Assembly (NCBI GenBank): GCA_016779935.1
Contig: JADHMQ010000005.1
Span: forward strand, 1-64,000
Direction: 5' to 3'
DNA length: 64,000 nt
From: Flavobacteriales bacterium
GTDB lineage: Bacteria; Bacteroidota; Bacteroidia; Flavobacteriales; UBA7312
Shown here one piece after another: positions 27,674-36,459 of this stretch (positions within the stretch are counted from its first letter, which is position 1; each line of letters opens with the position of its first letter). Both the position numbers and the translations under genes were made by a program. The notes beneath the pieces are model-generated. The model was given only the letters and a program-made list of their open reading frames with translations. It did not search any database and was not told the origin of the DNA.

Positions 27674-28477
27674 TTAAAAAGGTGAATTAGGTTCTTTCTT
27701 TAAATGGTTAAATACTAATCGGTCCACTAAACTTGGTAAAAGTTTGTTCAAAAATACGGTAAGTTTTCCATTAATTGTCATGACTAACGAATTTTGTCTT
27801 TTAACTACAGACAAATATATTCTTTCTGCCACTTCGTCTGGCGACATCATTGATTTTTCATCTCTTGGACTTTCTGATTGAACTCCTCCATCTTTCGATA
27901 GAGCTGTATTTCTAATATTTGAAGCCGTAAATCCAGGGCAAGCGATTAGTACGTGTAAGTTTTTTTCAAGGTTTTCAATTCTTAATGATTCTAAAAAACC
28001 TTGCATTGCAAATTTTGAGGCTGAATAAGCAGTTCTTCCAGGAAGTCCTTTATATCCCGCAATAGAAGAAACCCCAACAACAGAACCTTTAGACTCAAGC
28101 AAAAAAGGCAAAGCGTATTTTGTACAAAAGACTGTTCCATAAAAGTTAACGTCCATTACTTTTTTGATAACTGACAAATCAACTTCTTCAAGAATTGCAC
28201 GCATTGAAATTCCAGCATTATTAACTAGTACATCTATTCCATTAAATGCATTTATGGTTTCATTGATTAATCGTTTACAGTCTTCTTCAACACTCACATC
28301 AGCCTGCACCACTAAAGAAGTAAATCCTTTGGCAGTCATCTTTATACTAATCTCTTCTAATTTCTGAGAGTTTCTCGCCGCTAAAACAACCTTACTGCCT
28401 TTCATAGCAAAGCGCCACGCACAAGATTCTCCAATCCCTGAAGATGCACCAGTAACAATGACCACTTTGTTTTTCAT
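27674..28477 (-). CDS. Short-chain dehydrogenase/reductase
   Basis: 267 residues, classical SDR. The nucleotide-binding motif is TGASSGIG at 9-16, NNAG at 86-89, the catalytic Ser in VSSIAG (136-141) and YSASK at 151-155. The acidic position after the second strand is replaced by AARN, which favours NADP(H). The C-terminal stretch LVMTINGKLTVFLNKLLP with a hydrophobic face suggests membrane association, as in SDRs acting on lipids. Substrate unknown. First gene of the probable SDR-aroK-hutH unit and divergent from the acetyltransferase-like gene. Confidence 0.85.
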   Translation of the reverse strand: MKNKVVIVTGASSGIGESCAWRFAMKGSKVVLAARNSQKLEEISIKMTAKGFTSLVVQADVSVEEDCKRLINETINAFNGIDVLVNNAGISMRAILEEVDLSVIKKVMDVNFYGTVFCTKYALPFLLESKGSVVGVSSIAGYKGLPGRTAYSASKFAMQGFLESLRIENLEKNLHVLIACPGFTASNIRNTALSKDGGVQSESPRDEKSMMSPDEVAERIYLSVVKRQNSLVMTINGKLTVFLNKLLPSLVDRLVFNHLKKEPNSPF

Positions 28478-28520
28478 TTATTTTCAGCTTAATTTGCTAT
28501 TACAAATAAACATTTTTTTA

Positions 28521-29687
28521 ATGACAATTATTCAAGTAAATACTTCGGATACTATAAAGCGTTTTCATCAGCTTCCATTTGAAATTTACAAAAACGATTC
28601 AAATTGGATTCCTCATCTAGAAAAAGATATTGAATCTGTTTTTTCAAAAAAAGAAAATAAATTTTTTAGACATGGTGAAGCTATACGCTGGTTATTGAAA
28701 GATGATAAGGGCAAAGATATTGGAAGAATAGCAGCATTTATTAATAAGAAAAAGGCTTTCAGTGAAAAGCAACCTACTGGTGGAGTTGGCTTTTTCGAAT
28801 GTATAAATGATACAAATGCCTCAAAATTATTGTTTAATACTGCAAAAACATGGCTCGAAGAACGAGGAATGGAAGCCATGGATGGCCCGATAAATTTTGG
28901 AGAAAGAGACCGCTTTTGGGGTCTATTAGTAGAAGGTTTTGAAAACCCTCCTATTTATGCAAATCCTTATCACCCGCCCTACTATCAGCAACTTTTTGAG
29001 GATTATGGTTTTTTAACGTATTTTGAGCAATTCATGTATTGCAGAGATATAATTGATGATATCCCAAAAAAATACAGAGACCGTTCTGAACGAATTTTAC
29101 AGGATAAAGGCTTCACATTTCGACATTTAGAAAAGAGTAAAATGTTCGATTACGCTGAAGACTTTAGAACGGTTTACAATAAAGCTTGGAAAACTCACAG
29201 TAATTTTAAAGGTATGCCAGCCTCTCAGGCTCGTTCCATAATGAGGAAAATGAAACCAATTATGGATGAAAATCTTATCTGGTTTGCCTATTACAAAAAC
29301 GAGCCTATCGCTTTTTTCATTGCCCTTCCTGAACTTAATCAGATATTTAAACACATTAATGGAAAACTTAATTGGTTAGGAAAACTCAAATTTCTTTATC
29401 ATAAATGGACAGGAACATGTGATACTGTATTTGGCTTAGCTTTTGGTGTTGCTCCAGAATTTCAAAAGAAAGGCCTAGAAGGTGCTCTAATTATGGCCGT
29501 TAAGAATCAATTTGACTCAGATAGCGTTCAATACAAAAAACTCATAATCACTTGGATTGGCGACTTTAATCCCAAGATGATAAAGATTGTTCAAAACCTT
29601 GGGACAAGCAAGTATATGGTTTTAAAAACCTATCGAAAATTGTTTAATGAAAATGCTGAGTTTGAACGTTGCAAAACCATTCAGTAA
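28521..29687 (+). CDS. GNAT-like acyltransferase family protein of unknown substrate
   Basis: 388 residues from ATG 28521; an upstream in-frame TTG at 28458 would overlap the divergent SDR gene. The N-terminus MTIIQVNTSDTIKRFHQLP with NDSNWIPHLEKDIESVF, and DGPINFGERDRFWGLLVEGF in the middle, belong to a conserved bacterial family usually labelled GNAT or hypothetical. The C-terminal half (EKSKMFDYAEDFRTVYNKAW, FGVAPEFQKKGLEGALI) has the acetyl-CoA-binding pattern of N-acetyltransferases (Q/R-x-x-G). No membrane segments. Function unknown. It is monocistronic and lies before the tRNA genes. Confidence 0.7.
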   Translation: MTIIQVNTSDTIKRFHQLPFEIYKNDSNWIPHLEKDIESVFSKKENKFFRHGEAIRWLLKDDKGKDIGRIAAFINKKKAFSEKQPTGGVGFFECINDTNASKLLFNTAKTWLEERGMEAMDGPINFGERDRFWGLLVEGFENPPIYANPYHPPYYQQLFEDYGFLTYFEQFMYCRDIIDDIPKKYRDRSERILQDKGFTFRHLEKSKMFDYAEDFRTVYNKAWKTHSNFKGMPASQARSIMRKMKPIMDENLIWFAYYKNEPIAFFIALPELNQIFKHINGKLNWLGKLKFLYHKWTGTCDTVFGLAFGVAPEFQKKGLEGALIMAVKNQFDSDSVQYKKLIITWIGDFNPKMIKIVQNLGTSKYMVLKTYRKLFNENAEFERCKTIQ

Positions 29688-29726
29688 TTAGGATAATTTT
29701 TTCGCTTAAATTTTTAATTTAAATTC

Positions 29727-29756
29727 TTGCAGTTTGAAATAATGCAATTATATTTG
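29727..29756 (+). promoter_or_regulatory. Promoter of the tRNA-Lys/tRNA-Leu unit (TTG - 19 bases - TATATTTG)
   Basis: TTG at 29727-29729 and TATATTTG at 29749-29756, spaced by 19 bases, match the Bacteroidota -33/-7 promoter in both elements. The expected start lies about 13 bases before the mature tRNA-Lys 5' end. This is the best promoter match in the window. Confidence 0.65.
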
Positions 29757-29774
29757 CATCCTTAATTTTAAGCC

Positions 29775-29847
29775 GACCTGGTAGCTCAGTTGGTAGAGCA
29801 TCTCCCTTTTAAGGAGAGGGTCCTGGGTTCGAGCCCCAGCCAGGTCA
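29775..29847 (+). tRNA. tRNA-Lys (anticodon TTT)
   Basis: 73 nucleotides folding into a standard cloverleaf: acceptor GACCTGG/CCAGGTC with discriminator A, D-arm GCTC...GAGC, anticodon loop CTTTTAA, and T-arm CTGGG-TTCGAGC-CCCAG. The loop bases give anticodon TTT (Lys). The 3' CCA is not encoded. Confidence 0.97.
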
Positions 29848-29849
29848 CT

Positions 29850-29875
29850 AAAAACCCGTTTTCACGGGTTTTTTA
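29850..29875 (+). terminator. Intrinsic terminator-like hairpin between two tRNA genes
   Basis: AAAACCCG-TTTTCA-CGGGTTTT followed by more T, between tRNA-Lys and tRNA-Leu. It may end the tRNA-Lys transcript or act partially, leaving tRNA-Leu to read-through; no separate promoter is seen in the six bases before tRNA-Leu. Confidence 0.7.
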
Positions 29876-29881
29876 GTTGAT

Positions 29882-29965
29882 GCCCAGGTGGTGAAATTGG
29901 TAGACACGCAGTCTTGAGGGGGCTGTGCTCTTACGGGCGTATGGGTTCAAGTCCCATTCTGGGCA
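29882..29965 (+). tRNA. tRNA-Leu (anticodon GAG)
   Basis: 84 nucleotides with the long variable arm of class II tRNAs. Acceptor GCCCAGG pairs with TCTGGGC and discriminator A follows. The anticodon stem CAGTC/GGCTG encloses loop TTGAGGG, giving GAG (Leu). The T-arm reads ATGGG-TTCAAGT-CCCAT. CCA is not encoded. Confidence 0.96.
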
Positions 29966-29973
29966 CATTTTTT

Positions 29974-30007
29974 AAACCTTCTTCTCTAGTAGAGTTGAAG
30001 GTTTTCT
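29974..30007 (+). terminator. Hairpin after tRNA-Leu
   Basis: AAACCTTC and GAAGGTTT form an eight-pair stem around a loop containing the smaller inverted repeat CTCTAGTAGAG, followed by TTTTC. Likely the terminator of the tRNA unit. Confidence 0.6.
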
Positions 30008-30033
30008 TAATTCTATGCAACATCTATTATAAC

Positions 30034-30067
30034 AAAAAAAGCCGAGTAAAATTGCTCGGCTTTTTTT
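30034..30067. terminator. Bidirectional intrinsic terminator
   Basis: AAAAAAAGCCGAG-TAAAATTG-CTCGGCTTTTTTT is symmetric with A and T runs on both sides, so it can end transcripts from the tRNA side (plus) and from the T9SS cargo gene (minus), whose stop is 18 bases away. Confidence 0.85.
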
Positions 30068-30085
30068 GTCTAAACTAATATACAT

Positions 30086-31795
30086 CTATTCAATCAATAG
30101 TCTTACGAAATTACTACCCTTCTCTCCTATCAAATGGAGCATATATACCCCTGATTTTAATTGGTTCTTATATAAATATTCGATTTGATTTTCAACTAAT
30201 TTATCATAAACAAGCCGACCAGTCAAGTCTATAAGTTGGGAACTAACAACATTAGAACTTAAGGATAATGTTGTGTACTCACTAAACGGATTAGGATATA
30301 TAGACACATTTAAATCATATTCATTAATGGTAGTAGTATCCGAGCCTGAGGTATCAGGTGTACAAGAAGCCTGACAATCAGACTCAGAATGAAATGTTCC
30401 ATTATTCAAGCCAACATCTTCACATCCTGTTGGATTACATTTCCAATTATATGTACACTTAACCCACGAATTAACATCAAAAGAATCCCTAACCATTTCG
30501 TAATTCCCAACTCCAGTAATAATTAAATTCATCGAATCTCCATTACTGTTAAAAGTATATGTTGAAGTGATAACTGTAGCAACTTGTAATTCATTATTAC
30601 CAATGTCTGTATAAATCAAAGAGCTATATGTATAGCAATCTGTTGAGTCAAATTGATATATGAATATTGAGTCATTAGTTATATGTACATATCTGAAAAT
30701 TGAATCTATAGTTTTCCACATATCTTTGTAAGAATAACTATTATTTCCTGAAGAACTATCACAGGCAGCTATACATTCAGCTAGGGTTGCATATGGCCCA
30801 GATGGAAACTCCGTACAACCATTTCCAGGAAAACATGCCCAAGCGGAAGTGCAGGGTGTATATTGACTTATATCAAATGAATTTAAGTAAAATACAGTTG
30901 TATCAATAGGAGACTCCATAGTCAAAACTGAATCATTAGAACTTAAATTGAGAGTTAATGGAATTGACTGTCCATTAAAATTTATTTGTATTGTATTGCC
31001 ACCTAAAACTGTATAATGGAATGCTACTTTAGTATAACACCCATTATTAAACTCATAATAAAAAACACTATCGGCTGTGATATCTAAAAATGTAGTATCA
31101 TTATTGGTCCAATTTCCAATATACTGAACAGTATCACACATTGAATATAATGAAATATCAAATGAATTCAGATGAAATGTAGTGGTATCAAGTGGCGATG
31201 AAAAAGTTACCGTAGAATCATTATTACTAAAGGTGTAATATACTGGAAAACTTTGTCCACCGGTGGTTGCAATTATCAAACCCTGAACGCTATCGACATA
31301 ACTAAAAGTCGAAATACTATAGCACCCATTGTTAAATTCATAAAAGAAAGCGCTATCTGAAGTAATATTGATAAATGTTGTATCTGTGTTAGTCCACTGT
31401 CCTATAATACTAGCAGGAGGAGGAGATGGTGCATTACACAAATTTAATGCTGATGTAACAACTACTGATGAATTCCATACAACCTGTTGTGAAGAATTCA
31501 TAAAATTATCAATGGTAATATCTGAGGAAGTTACTGTATAAGGCATGTTTACGGTATTACCAGACACAATTACACCTATTACACCTCCACCTAAATCAGA
31601 ACAAGAAAATGATGACACGAGATAACACGATATGGGAGAGCTATACGTGAAAATATACATAGAGTCAGAATCAAATTCTAAGTATTCTAAATTACCTGAA
31701 GCGTCTGTGCGTTCCCAAGCACCAATATAGGCAGATTGAGAAAAGACCATTGTCATACTTAGCAACAATGACGAGATAAGAAATAATTTTTTCAT
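30086..31795 (-). CDS. Secreted T9SS cargo protein with fourfold internal repeat and type A sorting domain
   Basis: 569 residues. A signal peptide (MKKLFLISSLLLSMTMVFSQ) leads into four related units of about 90-95 residues (start IGAWERTD, IGQWTNTD, IGNWTNND and KDMWKTID), each with an ITxDSxFxYEFNNGCY-like strand pattern, probably lipocalin-like beta barrels. Two short six-Cys-type inserts follow units three and four (WACFPGNGCTEFPSGPY... and WKCNPTGCEDVGLNNG...). The C-terminus, about residues 490-569, is a type A sorting domain: VSIYPNPFSEYTTLSL, LIDLTGRLVYD, LKSGVYMLHL. This signal directs export by the type IX system and surface attachment. Ligand unknown. It is monocistronic with a terminator after it. 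Confidence 0.87.
   Translation of the reverse strand: MKKLFLISSLLLSMTMVFSQSAYIGAWERTDASGNLEYLEFDSDSMYIFTYSSPISCYLVSSFSCSDLGGGVIGVIVSGNTVNMPYTVTSSDITIDNFMNSSQQVVWNSSVVVTSALNLCNAPSPPPASIIGQWTNTDTTFINITSDSAFFYEFNNGCYSISTFSYVDSVQGLIIATTGGQSFPVYYTFSNNDSTVTFSSPLDTTTFHLNSFDISLYSMCDTVQYIGNWTNNDTTFLDITADSVFYYEFNNGCYTKVAFHYTVLGGNTIQINFNGQSIPLTLNLSSNDSVLTMESPIDTTVFYLNSFDISQYTPCTSAWACFPGNGCTEFPSGPYATLAECIAACDSSSGNNSYSYKDMWKTIDSIFRYVHITNDSIFIYQFDSTDCYTYSSLIYTDIGNNELQVATVITSTYTFNSNGDSMNLIITGVGNYEMVRDSFDVNSWVKCTYNWKCNPTGCEDVGLNNGTFHSESDCQASCTPDTSGSDTTTINEYDLNVSIYPNPFSEYTTLSLSSNVVSSQLIDLTGRLVYDKLVENQIEYLYKNQLKSGVYMLHLIGEKGSNFVRLLIE
30430..31732 (-). repeat. Four degenerate ~95-codon repeats within the T9SS cargo gene
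   Basis: Units two and three are the closest: both contain FFYEFNNGCY/FYYEFNNGCY, SPLDTTTFHLNSFDISLY/SPIDTTVFYLNSFDISQY. Units one and four keep only the W, the DSM/DSI-Y strand and the final Cys. This indicates stepwise duplication inside the gene. Confidence 0.75.
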
Positions 31796-32069
31796 GATTT
31801 AAATGGCTTTAAAAAGTTAATGATAACTATCATACGAAAGTAAGCATAAATAATGATTTATCAAAAGTTAAATTATATGAAAAATTACATCTTCAAAGTA
31901 TTTTATAATACACTATATTTAGCAAAAAAGATAAGATATTAAAACTTTATATAAATTACATATAATATTGATTTTAATTTTTATATAAATTTGTTTTGAC
32001 ATTTTGTCAGTATAAAAAAATATTGATTTTTAAGTCTAAAGAATATCACCACCCTAACTGTATTTATTG
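31796..32069. other. AT-rich intergenic region with no recognised feature
   Basis: About 275 bases of strongly AT-rich sequence between the divergent T9SS cargo gene and trmD. I see no reading frame, tRNA or strong hairpin; it probably holds the promoter of the cargo gene. Confidence 0.6.
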
Positions 32070-32077
32070 TAAATTTG
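32070..32077 (+). promoter_or_regulatory. Putative -7 box (TAAATTTG) four bases before trmD
   Basis: TAAATTTGAGGCATG: a perfect TAnnTTTG box followed by four bases and the trmD start, implying a leaderless mRNA. No -33 TTG is evident at 17-23 bases. Confidence 0.45.
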
Positions 32078-32081
32078 AGGC

Positions 32082-32756
32082 ATGAGAATTGATATACTAA
32101 GTATACATACAGAGCTTTTAAAAAGCCCTTTTGAGCATTCGATTTTGCAAAGAGCAATTGACAAAAATATTGTTGAAATCAAACTTCATGACATACGCTC
32201 TTATTCAACAGACAAGCACAATAAAGTTGACGATTATCAATTTGGTGGTGGTGCCGGTATGGTAATGTGTATTCAACCTATTGCCGACTGCATTGACAAA
32301 TTAAAAAACAAAAGAGATTATGATGCTGTTATTTATATGACACCTGACGGGAACAGATTAAATCAAAAAATTGCAAATCACTTCTCTACTTTCAAAAACA
32401 TCATTATTCTATGCGGGCACTACAAAGGTGTAGACCAACGCATTAGGGATCACATAATTACTCACGAAATTTCAATTGGCGATTATGTGCTTACTGGCGG
32501 CGAACTTGCTGCTGCTGTATTATGCGACAGTATTATTAGACTTATTCCAGGCGTAATTTCTGATGAAACATCAGCCTTAACCGATTCTTTTCAAGATAAT
32601 CTGCTAGCCCCACCGGTTTATACTAGACCTGCTGAATACAATTCTTGGAAAGTCCCGGAAATCTTACTTTCAGGAAACTTTCCAAAAATTGAAGAATGGC
32701 GACATGAACAAGCGATGAAATCAACTAAAGATAGAAGACCCGACTTATTAGATTAG
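32082..32756 (+). CDS. trmD: tRNA (guanine-37-N1)-methyltransferase TrmD
   Basis: Methylates G37 of tRNAs with a G36, preventing frameshifting. 224 residues with the SPOUT trefoil-knot signatures: [24 protein letters not shown] and [15 protein letters not shown]. The start [12 protein letters not shown] is the usual TrmD N-terminus (MxIDI.T.xP), although the strand reads SIH rather than TLF. It is followed after 94 bases by rplS, an association kept in most bacteria; rimM and rpsP, often upstream, are absent. Confidence 0.96.
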   Translation: MRIDILSIHTELLKSPFEHSILQRAIDKNIVEIKLHDIRSYSTDKHNKVDDYQFGGGAGMVMCIQPIADCIDKLKNKRDYDAVIYMTPDGNRLNQKIANHFSTFKNIIILCGHYKGVDQRIRDHIITHEISIGDYVLTGGELAAAVLCDSIIRLIPGVISDETSALTDSFQDNLLAPPVYTRPAEYNSWKVPEILLSGNFPKIEEWRHEQAMKSTKDRRPDLLD

Positions 32757-32850
32757 ATTCAATTTTTTTACTAAAAAAAAGAGGTCTTTATTTAAAATTA
32801 TATCGTAATATTGCAAACCCATTTGGGAAAGCGAATAAATCATTACCGCA

Positions 32851-33198
32851 ATGGAACAGATAAAATACGTAGAAAATGAAACTTTAAAGGGTGATGACCT
32901 CCCTAATTTTAGTGCTGGTGATACTATTACCGTACACTACAAAATTAAAGAAGGTGAAAAAGAAAGAACACAGCTTTTTAAAGGTGTAGTTATTCAAAGA
33001 AAAGGTCACATGAACAACCAGACGTTTACGGTTCGTAAAATTTCTAATGGTATTGGTGTTGAGCGTATATTCCCTATATCGTCACCAGCTGTTGAGAAAA
33101 TTGAACTAAACAAAGAAGGTGCTGTCAGAAGAGCTAGAATATTCTATCTAAGAGGACTTACTGGTAAAAAAGCAAGAATTAAAGAAAAGAGAAAATAA
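32851..33198 (+). CDS. rplS: Large ribosomal subunit protein bL19
   Basis: 115 residues, the full family length. [33 protein letters not shown] and [17 protein letters not shown] (quoted in parts: [32 protein letters not shown]) are diagnostic. It sits at the 30S-50S interface. A possible -7-like box TAATATTG lies at 32806-32813 and a short CCCA-TT-TGGG inverted repeat follows it in the leader, but I do not claim a regulatory role. An intrinsic terminator follows the gene. Confidence 0.97.
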   Translation: MEQIKYVENETLKGDDLPNFSAGDTITVHYKIKEGEKERTQLFKGVVIQRKGHMNNQTFTVRKISNGIGVERIFPISSPAVEKIELNKEGAVRRARIFYLRGLTGKKARIKEKRK

Positions 33199-33220
33199 TA
33201 ATTATATTTCTTATCAATCC

Positions 33221-33249
33221 AAAACCTGCACATTCTGCAGGTTTTTTTT
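33221..33249. terminator. Intrinsic terminator after rplS, shared with the convergent OmpA-family gene
   Basis: AACCTGCA-CATTC-TGCAGGTT followed by eight T on the plus strand; the A-run before the stem is short on the other strand, so it is strongest for rplS. Confidence 0.85.
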
Positions 33250-35164
33250 ATTTCTTCACCACATAAAATTCTGTTCTTCTGTTGACGGCCCTATTCTCTT
33301 CTGAATCATTAGGTACTAGTGATTTACTTTCACCATACCCCTTGTATGTTAATCTTTCACCAGGAACACCACCATCTATTAAGTAGTCATGAACTTGTTT
33401 TGCTCTTTTGGCTGATAACTCCTGATTGGACAATTCGTCACCAATATTGTCCGTATGACCATGTATAGCCACCTCAATAGTAGAGTTGAAATCCATAAAA
33501 TCTATAAAACTGTTAAGGATAATTTTTGCTTGCTCATTTAACTCAAAAGCATCTGAATCAAAATAGATATTATTAATTCTAAAAGCCTTATCCTCTTCAA
33601 TGGCTTGCATATCAAAATTAAAATCTTGAGGTGTTGAGGAAATATTCTCCGAAGATATATACTGGGAATTAAAGGCATAATCTTTACTCTTTACCGTAAC
33701 TATTATATCTTCATCATTATCGACTGTAACTACTCCTACATACTCGCCAGATTCTTGATTAACTTCAATCTGTTGCACCTTATTCGTTTTAATAGACTTT
33801 ACCTCAACAATCGCATCAAACAACATCTCATCATGTTCTCCTTTCACTTCGCCTCTTAAAAACATGATTTTTTCTGGTCTAGCTTTCTTATACAAAGAAA
33901 ACTGGTATAAATCCCATCCTCCAACGCCTGATAATTTATTCGAAGAAAAATAAGCTGTTTTTCCATCAGTACTTACAAAAAAAGCAAGGTCGTCTTGTTC
34001 GGTATTTATTGGATAACCAATATTTATTGGATTAGACCATTTGCCAGCACTGTCCTTTTTACAGTAAAAAATATCTAATCCCCCCAAACCTAAATGAGTG
34101 TCAGACGAAAAGTATAAAGTCTCACTATCTGGATGCAGAAAGGGTGACTTCTCATTCCCTTCTGTATTAATGGGTAAAGAAACTATTTCGCCCCAATTCC
34201 CTTCATTATCTTTAGTAACACTGTATAAATCTGCTCCTCCTTTACCTTCAGGTCTTATACTACTAAAAATAAGTGTTTTGCCATCGGATGAAATGGTAGG
34301 CTGAGACTCCCAACAATAAGGCTTGTTAATTGGGAACTTTAACTTTTGAAGCTCTGTCCAATTCTCATACTTCATATAGGTGTAGTAAATATCACAATTA
34401 TTATAGCCTTTTTCATTAGAGCACACAGTAAGGTAAAGCTCTCTATTATCTATTGACAGTGATGGTCCCCCTTCATTCTTCCTCATATTAAAAGGGTATG
34501 GCATTTCAACGCCCTTTTGAAACTGTCCATTTTGAAGCTTTGAAAACGTAAATTCTTCAACCGTTTCCGGCCTCAGCATCCCTACTTTCTGCTTGGTATG
34601 TCGCCTTGTGAAATAAGAGGTTTCATTATCTGGAGACATAGCGCATAAATACTCATCACTAGACGTAGAAATACCATACACTGGCGTCGGACTAAAAGGC
34701 ACTGGGTTAGAATATATTTCATGATAAAATGCAGCTAACTTAATCTGTTTTCTAGCATCCGCTTTTTTCTCTTCGTCAACACCCATAAATTGCAAAAAAT
34801 TTTCATAATACTGAATTGATTTTTGAAATTGTTTATTATCAAAATTAATCTCTGCTAATGATGAATAAACCGATGGTGAATACATTGGGCAATACTTTAT
34901 TGCTAGCTCAAAATTCTCTCTAGCCTTTTCAAAATTTTCCTTGAGGAAATAAATTTTACCAAGTAAGTAATAAGCGTCTGCATAATCAGACTGGTCACTA
35001 ATTGCCTTTTTAAGATATTTCGTTGATTCAGAAAAACGACGGTCTTCAGCCAATCGCTTAGCTTTCTTGTAGTTTTTTTTAGGGTTAGGGTTTACTTCAA
35101 TACTGCAATTTTCTTGAGAAAAAAGCAGTGTTGAACAACACATTAACAATAGTAATAATCTCAT
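33248..35164 (-). CDS. TPR / beta-propeller / carboxypeptidase-regulatory-like / OmpA protein (PorE-like)
   Basis: 638 residues. A signal peptide (to about 16) is followed by TPR repeats (about 30-145), a PD40/WD40-like propeller (about 160-420; MSPDNETSYFTRR, PTISSDGKTLIFSS, HPDSETLYFSSD, VSTDGKTAYFSSN), a carboxypeptidase-regulatory-like beta domain (about 435-515) and an OmpA peptidoglycan-binding domain (about 530-638; IYFDSDAFELNEQAK, HGHTDNIGDELSNQELSAKRA, GYGES). This domain order matches PorE, a periplasmic T9SS component that binds peptidoglycan, but Flavobacteria carry several paralogues of this layout, so the role is uncertain. Its ATG overlaps the symporter stop (TAATG). Confidence 0.85.
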   Translation of the reverse strand: MRLLLLLMCCSTLLFSQENCSIEVNPNPKKNYKKAKRLAEDRRFSESTKYLKKAISDQSDYADAYYLLGKIYFLKENFEKARENFELAIKYCPMYSPSVYSSLAEINFDNKQFQKSIQYYENFLQFMGVDEEKKADARKQIKLAAFYHEIYSNPVPFSPTPVYGISTSSDEYLCAMSPDNETSYFTRRHTKQKVGMLRPETVEEFTFSKLQNGQFQKGVEMPYPFNMRKNEGGPSLSIDNRELYLTVCSNEKGYNNCDIYYTYMKYENWTELQKLKFPINKPYCWESQPTISSDGKTLIFSSIRPEGKGGADLYSVTKDNEGNWGEIVSLPINTEGNEKSPFLHPDSETLYFSSDTHLGLGGLDIFYCKKDSAGKWSNPINIGYPINTEQDDLAFFVSTDGKTAYFSSNKLSGVGGWDLYQFSLYKKARPEKIMFLRGEVKGEHDEMLFDAIVEVKSIKTNKVQQIEVNQESGEYVGVVTVDNDEDIIVTVKSKDYAFNSQYISSENISSTPQDFNFDMQAIEEDKAFRINNIYFDSDAFELNEQAKIILNSFIDFMDFNSTIEVAIHGHTDNIGDELSNQELSAKRAKQVHDYLIDGGVPGERLTYKGYGESKSLVPNDSEENRAVNRRTEFYVVKK

Positions 35165-36456
35165 TAGCTCATTAATTCTTTATCAGTAACTTTTTTAAGC
35201 TGACCTTCTGTCGCAGCAACAACTGTTGCTACGGTAGCATCTCCTGTAACATTTACTACAGTTCTCAACATATCTAATATCCTATCTACAGCAAAAATTA
35301 AAGCAATGCCTTCAGGGTCGATACCTATAGAACTAAGTACAATCACAAGCATTACCATACCAGCACCAGGTACAGCAGCTGAGCCAATTGACGCTAGGGT
35401 AGCTGTCAATACAATTGTCATTTGCTGTCCTAAATCCAAATCATAACCAAAGGCTTGCGCAATAAATACCGCTGCCACCGATTGATACAAAGATGTTCCA
35501 TCCATATTTATTGTTGCTCCCAATGGAAGAACAAAGGATGAAACTTCTTCAGAAACTCCTAGATGATCTTCACACCGTTCCATTGTCACTGGCAATGTGG
35601 CCGCACTTGAACTTGTAGAAAAAGCTAACATTTGTGCCGGAGCAATGCCTTTGAAAAAATCAAAATAATTAATCTGCGTAAAAAGACGTAAGACGAGAGG
35701 ATAAATTAACATAATCATTAATAATAAACCTATAACAACTGTAATGGAGTAGATACCTAAGGCTTTAAATAATTCGGCAGAACCACCAAAATCGACCACT
35801 AGACCAGCAATTAAGGCAAATACTCCATAAGGAGCTGCCAACATTATTAAGTCTACTATCTGAAGAATAATGTCATTAACTCCATCAAAAAATGATTTAA
35901 CCGTAGATGTTTTTTCTTTAGGCAACATCACCATAGCAATTCCGAACAGTAAAGCGAAAAATATCACTTGTAACATATTTCTATTATTACCTGCAGCCTG
36001 AATGAAATTATTAGGTACAATATCTACTAAGAACTGAAGAGGACCTTCAGCTTTCACACTTTCAGCTGATTGAATTTTTAAAGCAGCATTGGAAGCGTAT
36101 TGCTCTTTAAGTTCAATTCTTTTTTCTTCAGAAAAGGACTTTCCGGGCTGAACAACATTCACAAGAATTAAACCAAAAGTAACTGCAATCAAGGTTGTCA
36201 TTAAATAAATACCTATTGTTTTACCCCCTATTCTAGATAATTTGGACACATCACTCAAGCTACTTATCCCCTTAATCAATGATGCCAAAATTAAAGGGAC
36301 GGCAATTAGTTTTAGTAAATTAATAAAGATTGTTCCCCATGGTTTAATCCAAGAATCAGTAAAATCAACCCATTGAAATTTTACAGCCACCAAACCGTAA
36401 ACAACACCCAATACCATTCCGATAATTATCTTCCAATGTAGAGCCAGTTTTTTCAT
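35164..36456 (-). CDS. Dicarboxylate/amino acid:cation symporter (DAACS family)
   Basis: 430 residues with about eight membrane segments and re-entrant loops of the glutamate transporter fold. Diagnostic text: AFSTSSSAATLPVTM (first hairpin, Ser-rich), GATINMDGTSLYQSV (NMDG motif in TM7) and PGAGMVMLVIVLSSIGI. Couples uptake of glutamate, aspartate or C4-dicarboxylates to Na+ or H+; the substrate cannot be fixed. It lies three bases after aroC and is coupled to the OmpA-family gene, so the three may form one transcript, although no functional link is apparent. Confidence 0.92.
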   Translation of the reverse strand: MKKLALHWKIIIGMVLGVVYGLVAVKFQWVDFTDSWIKPWGTIFINLLKLIAVPLILASLIKGISSLSDVSKLSRIGGKTIGIYLMTTLIAVTFGLILVNVVQPGKSFSEEKRIELKEQYASNAALKIQSAESVKAEGPLQFLVDIVPNNFIQAAGNNRNMLQVIFFALLFGIAMVMLPKEKTSTVKSFFDGVNDIILQIVDLIMLAAPYGVFALIAGLVVDFGGSAELFKALGIYSITVVIGLLLMIMLIYPLVLRLFTQINYFDFFKGIAPAQMLAFSTSSSAATLPVTMERCEDHLGVSEEVSSFVLPLGATINMDGTSLYQSVAAVFIAQAFGYDLDLGQQMTIVLTATLASIGSAAVPGAGMVMLVIVLSSIGIDPEGIALIFAVDRILDMLRTVVNVTGDATVATVVAATEGQLKKVTDKELMS

Positions 36457-36459
36457 TAA

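Noticed and set aside
29775-29965. tRNA pair as an attachment site of an integrated element
   Set aside because: No integrase, no repeated tRNA 3' end and no change in gene content next to the tRNAs.
32806-32850. Structured rplS leader (L19-type autoregulation)
   Set aside because: Only a four-pair inverted repeat CCCA-TT-TGGG is present, too little to support a regulatory RNA.
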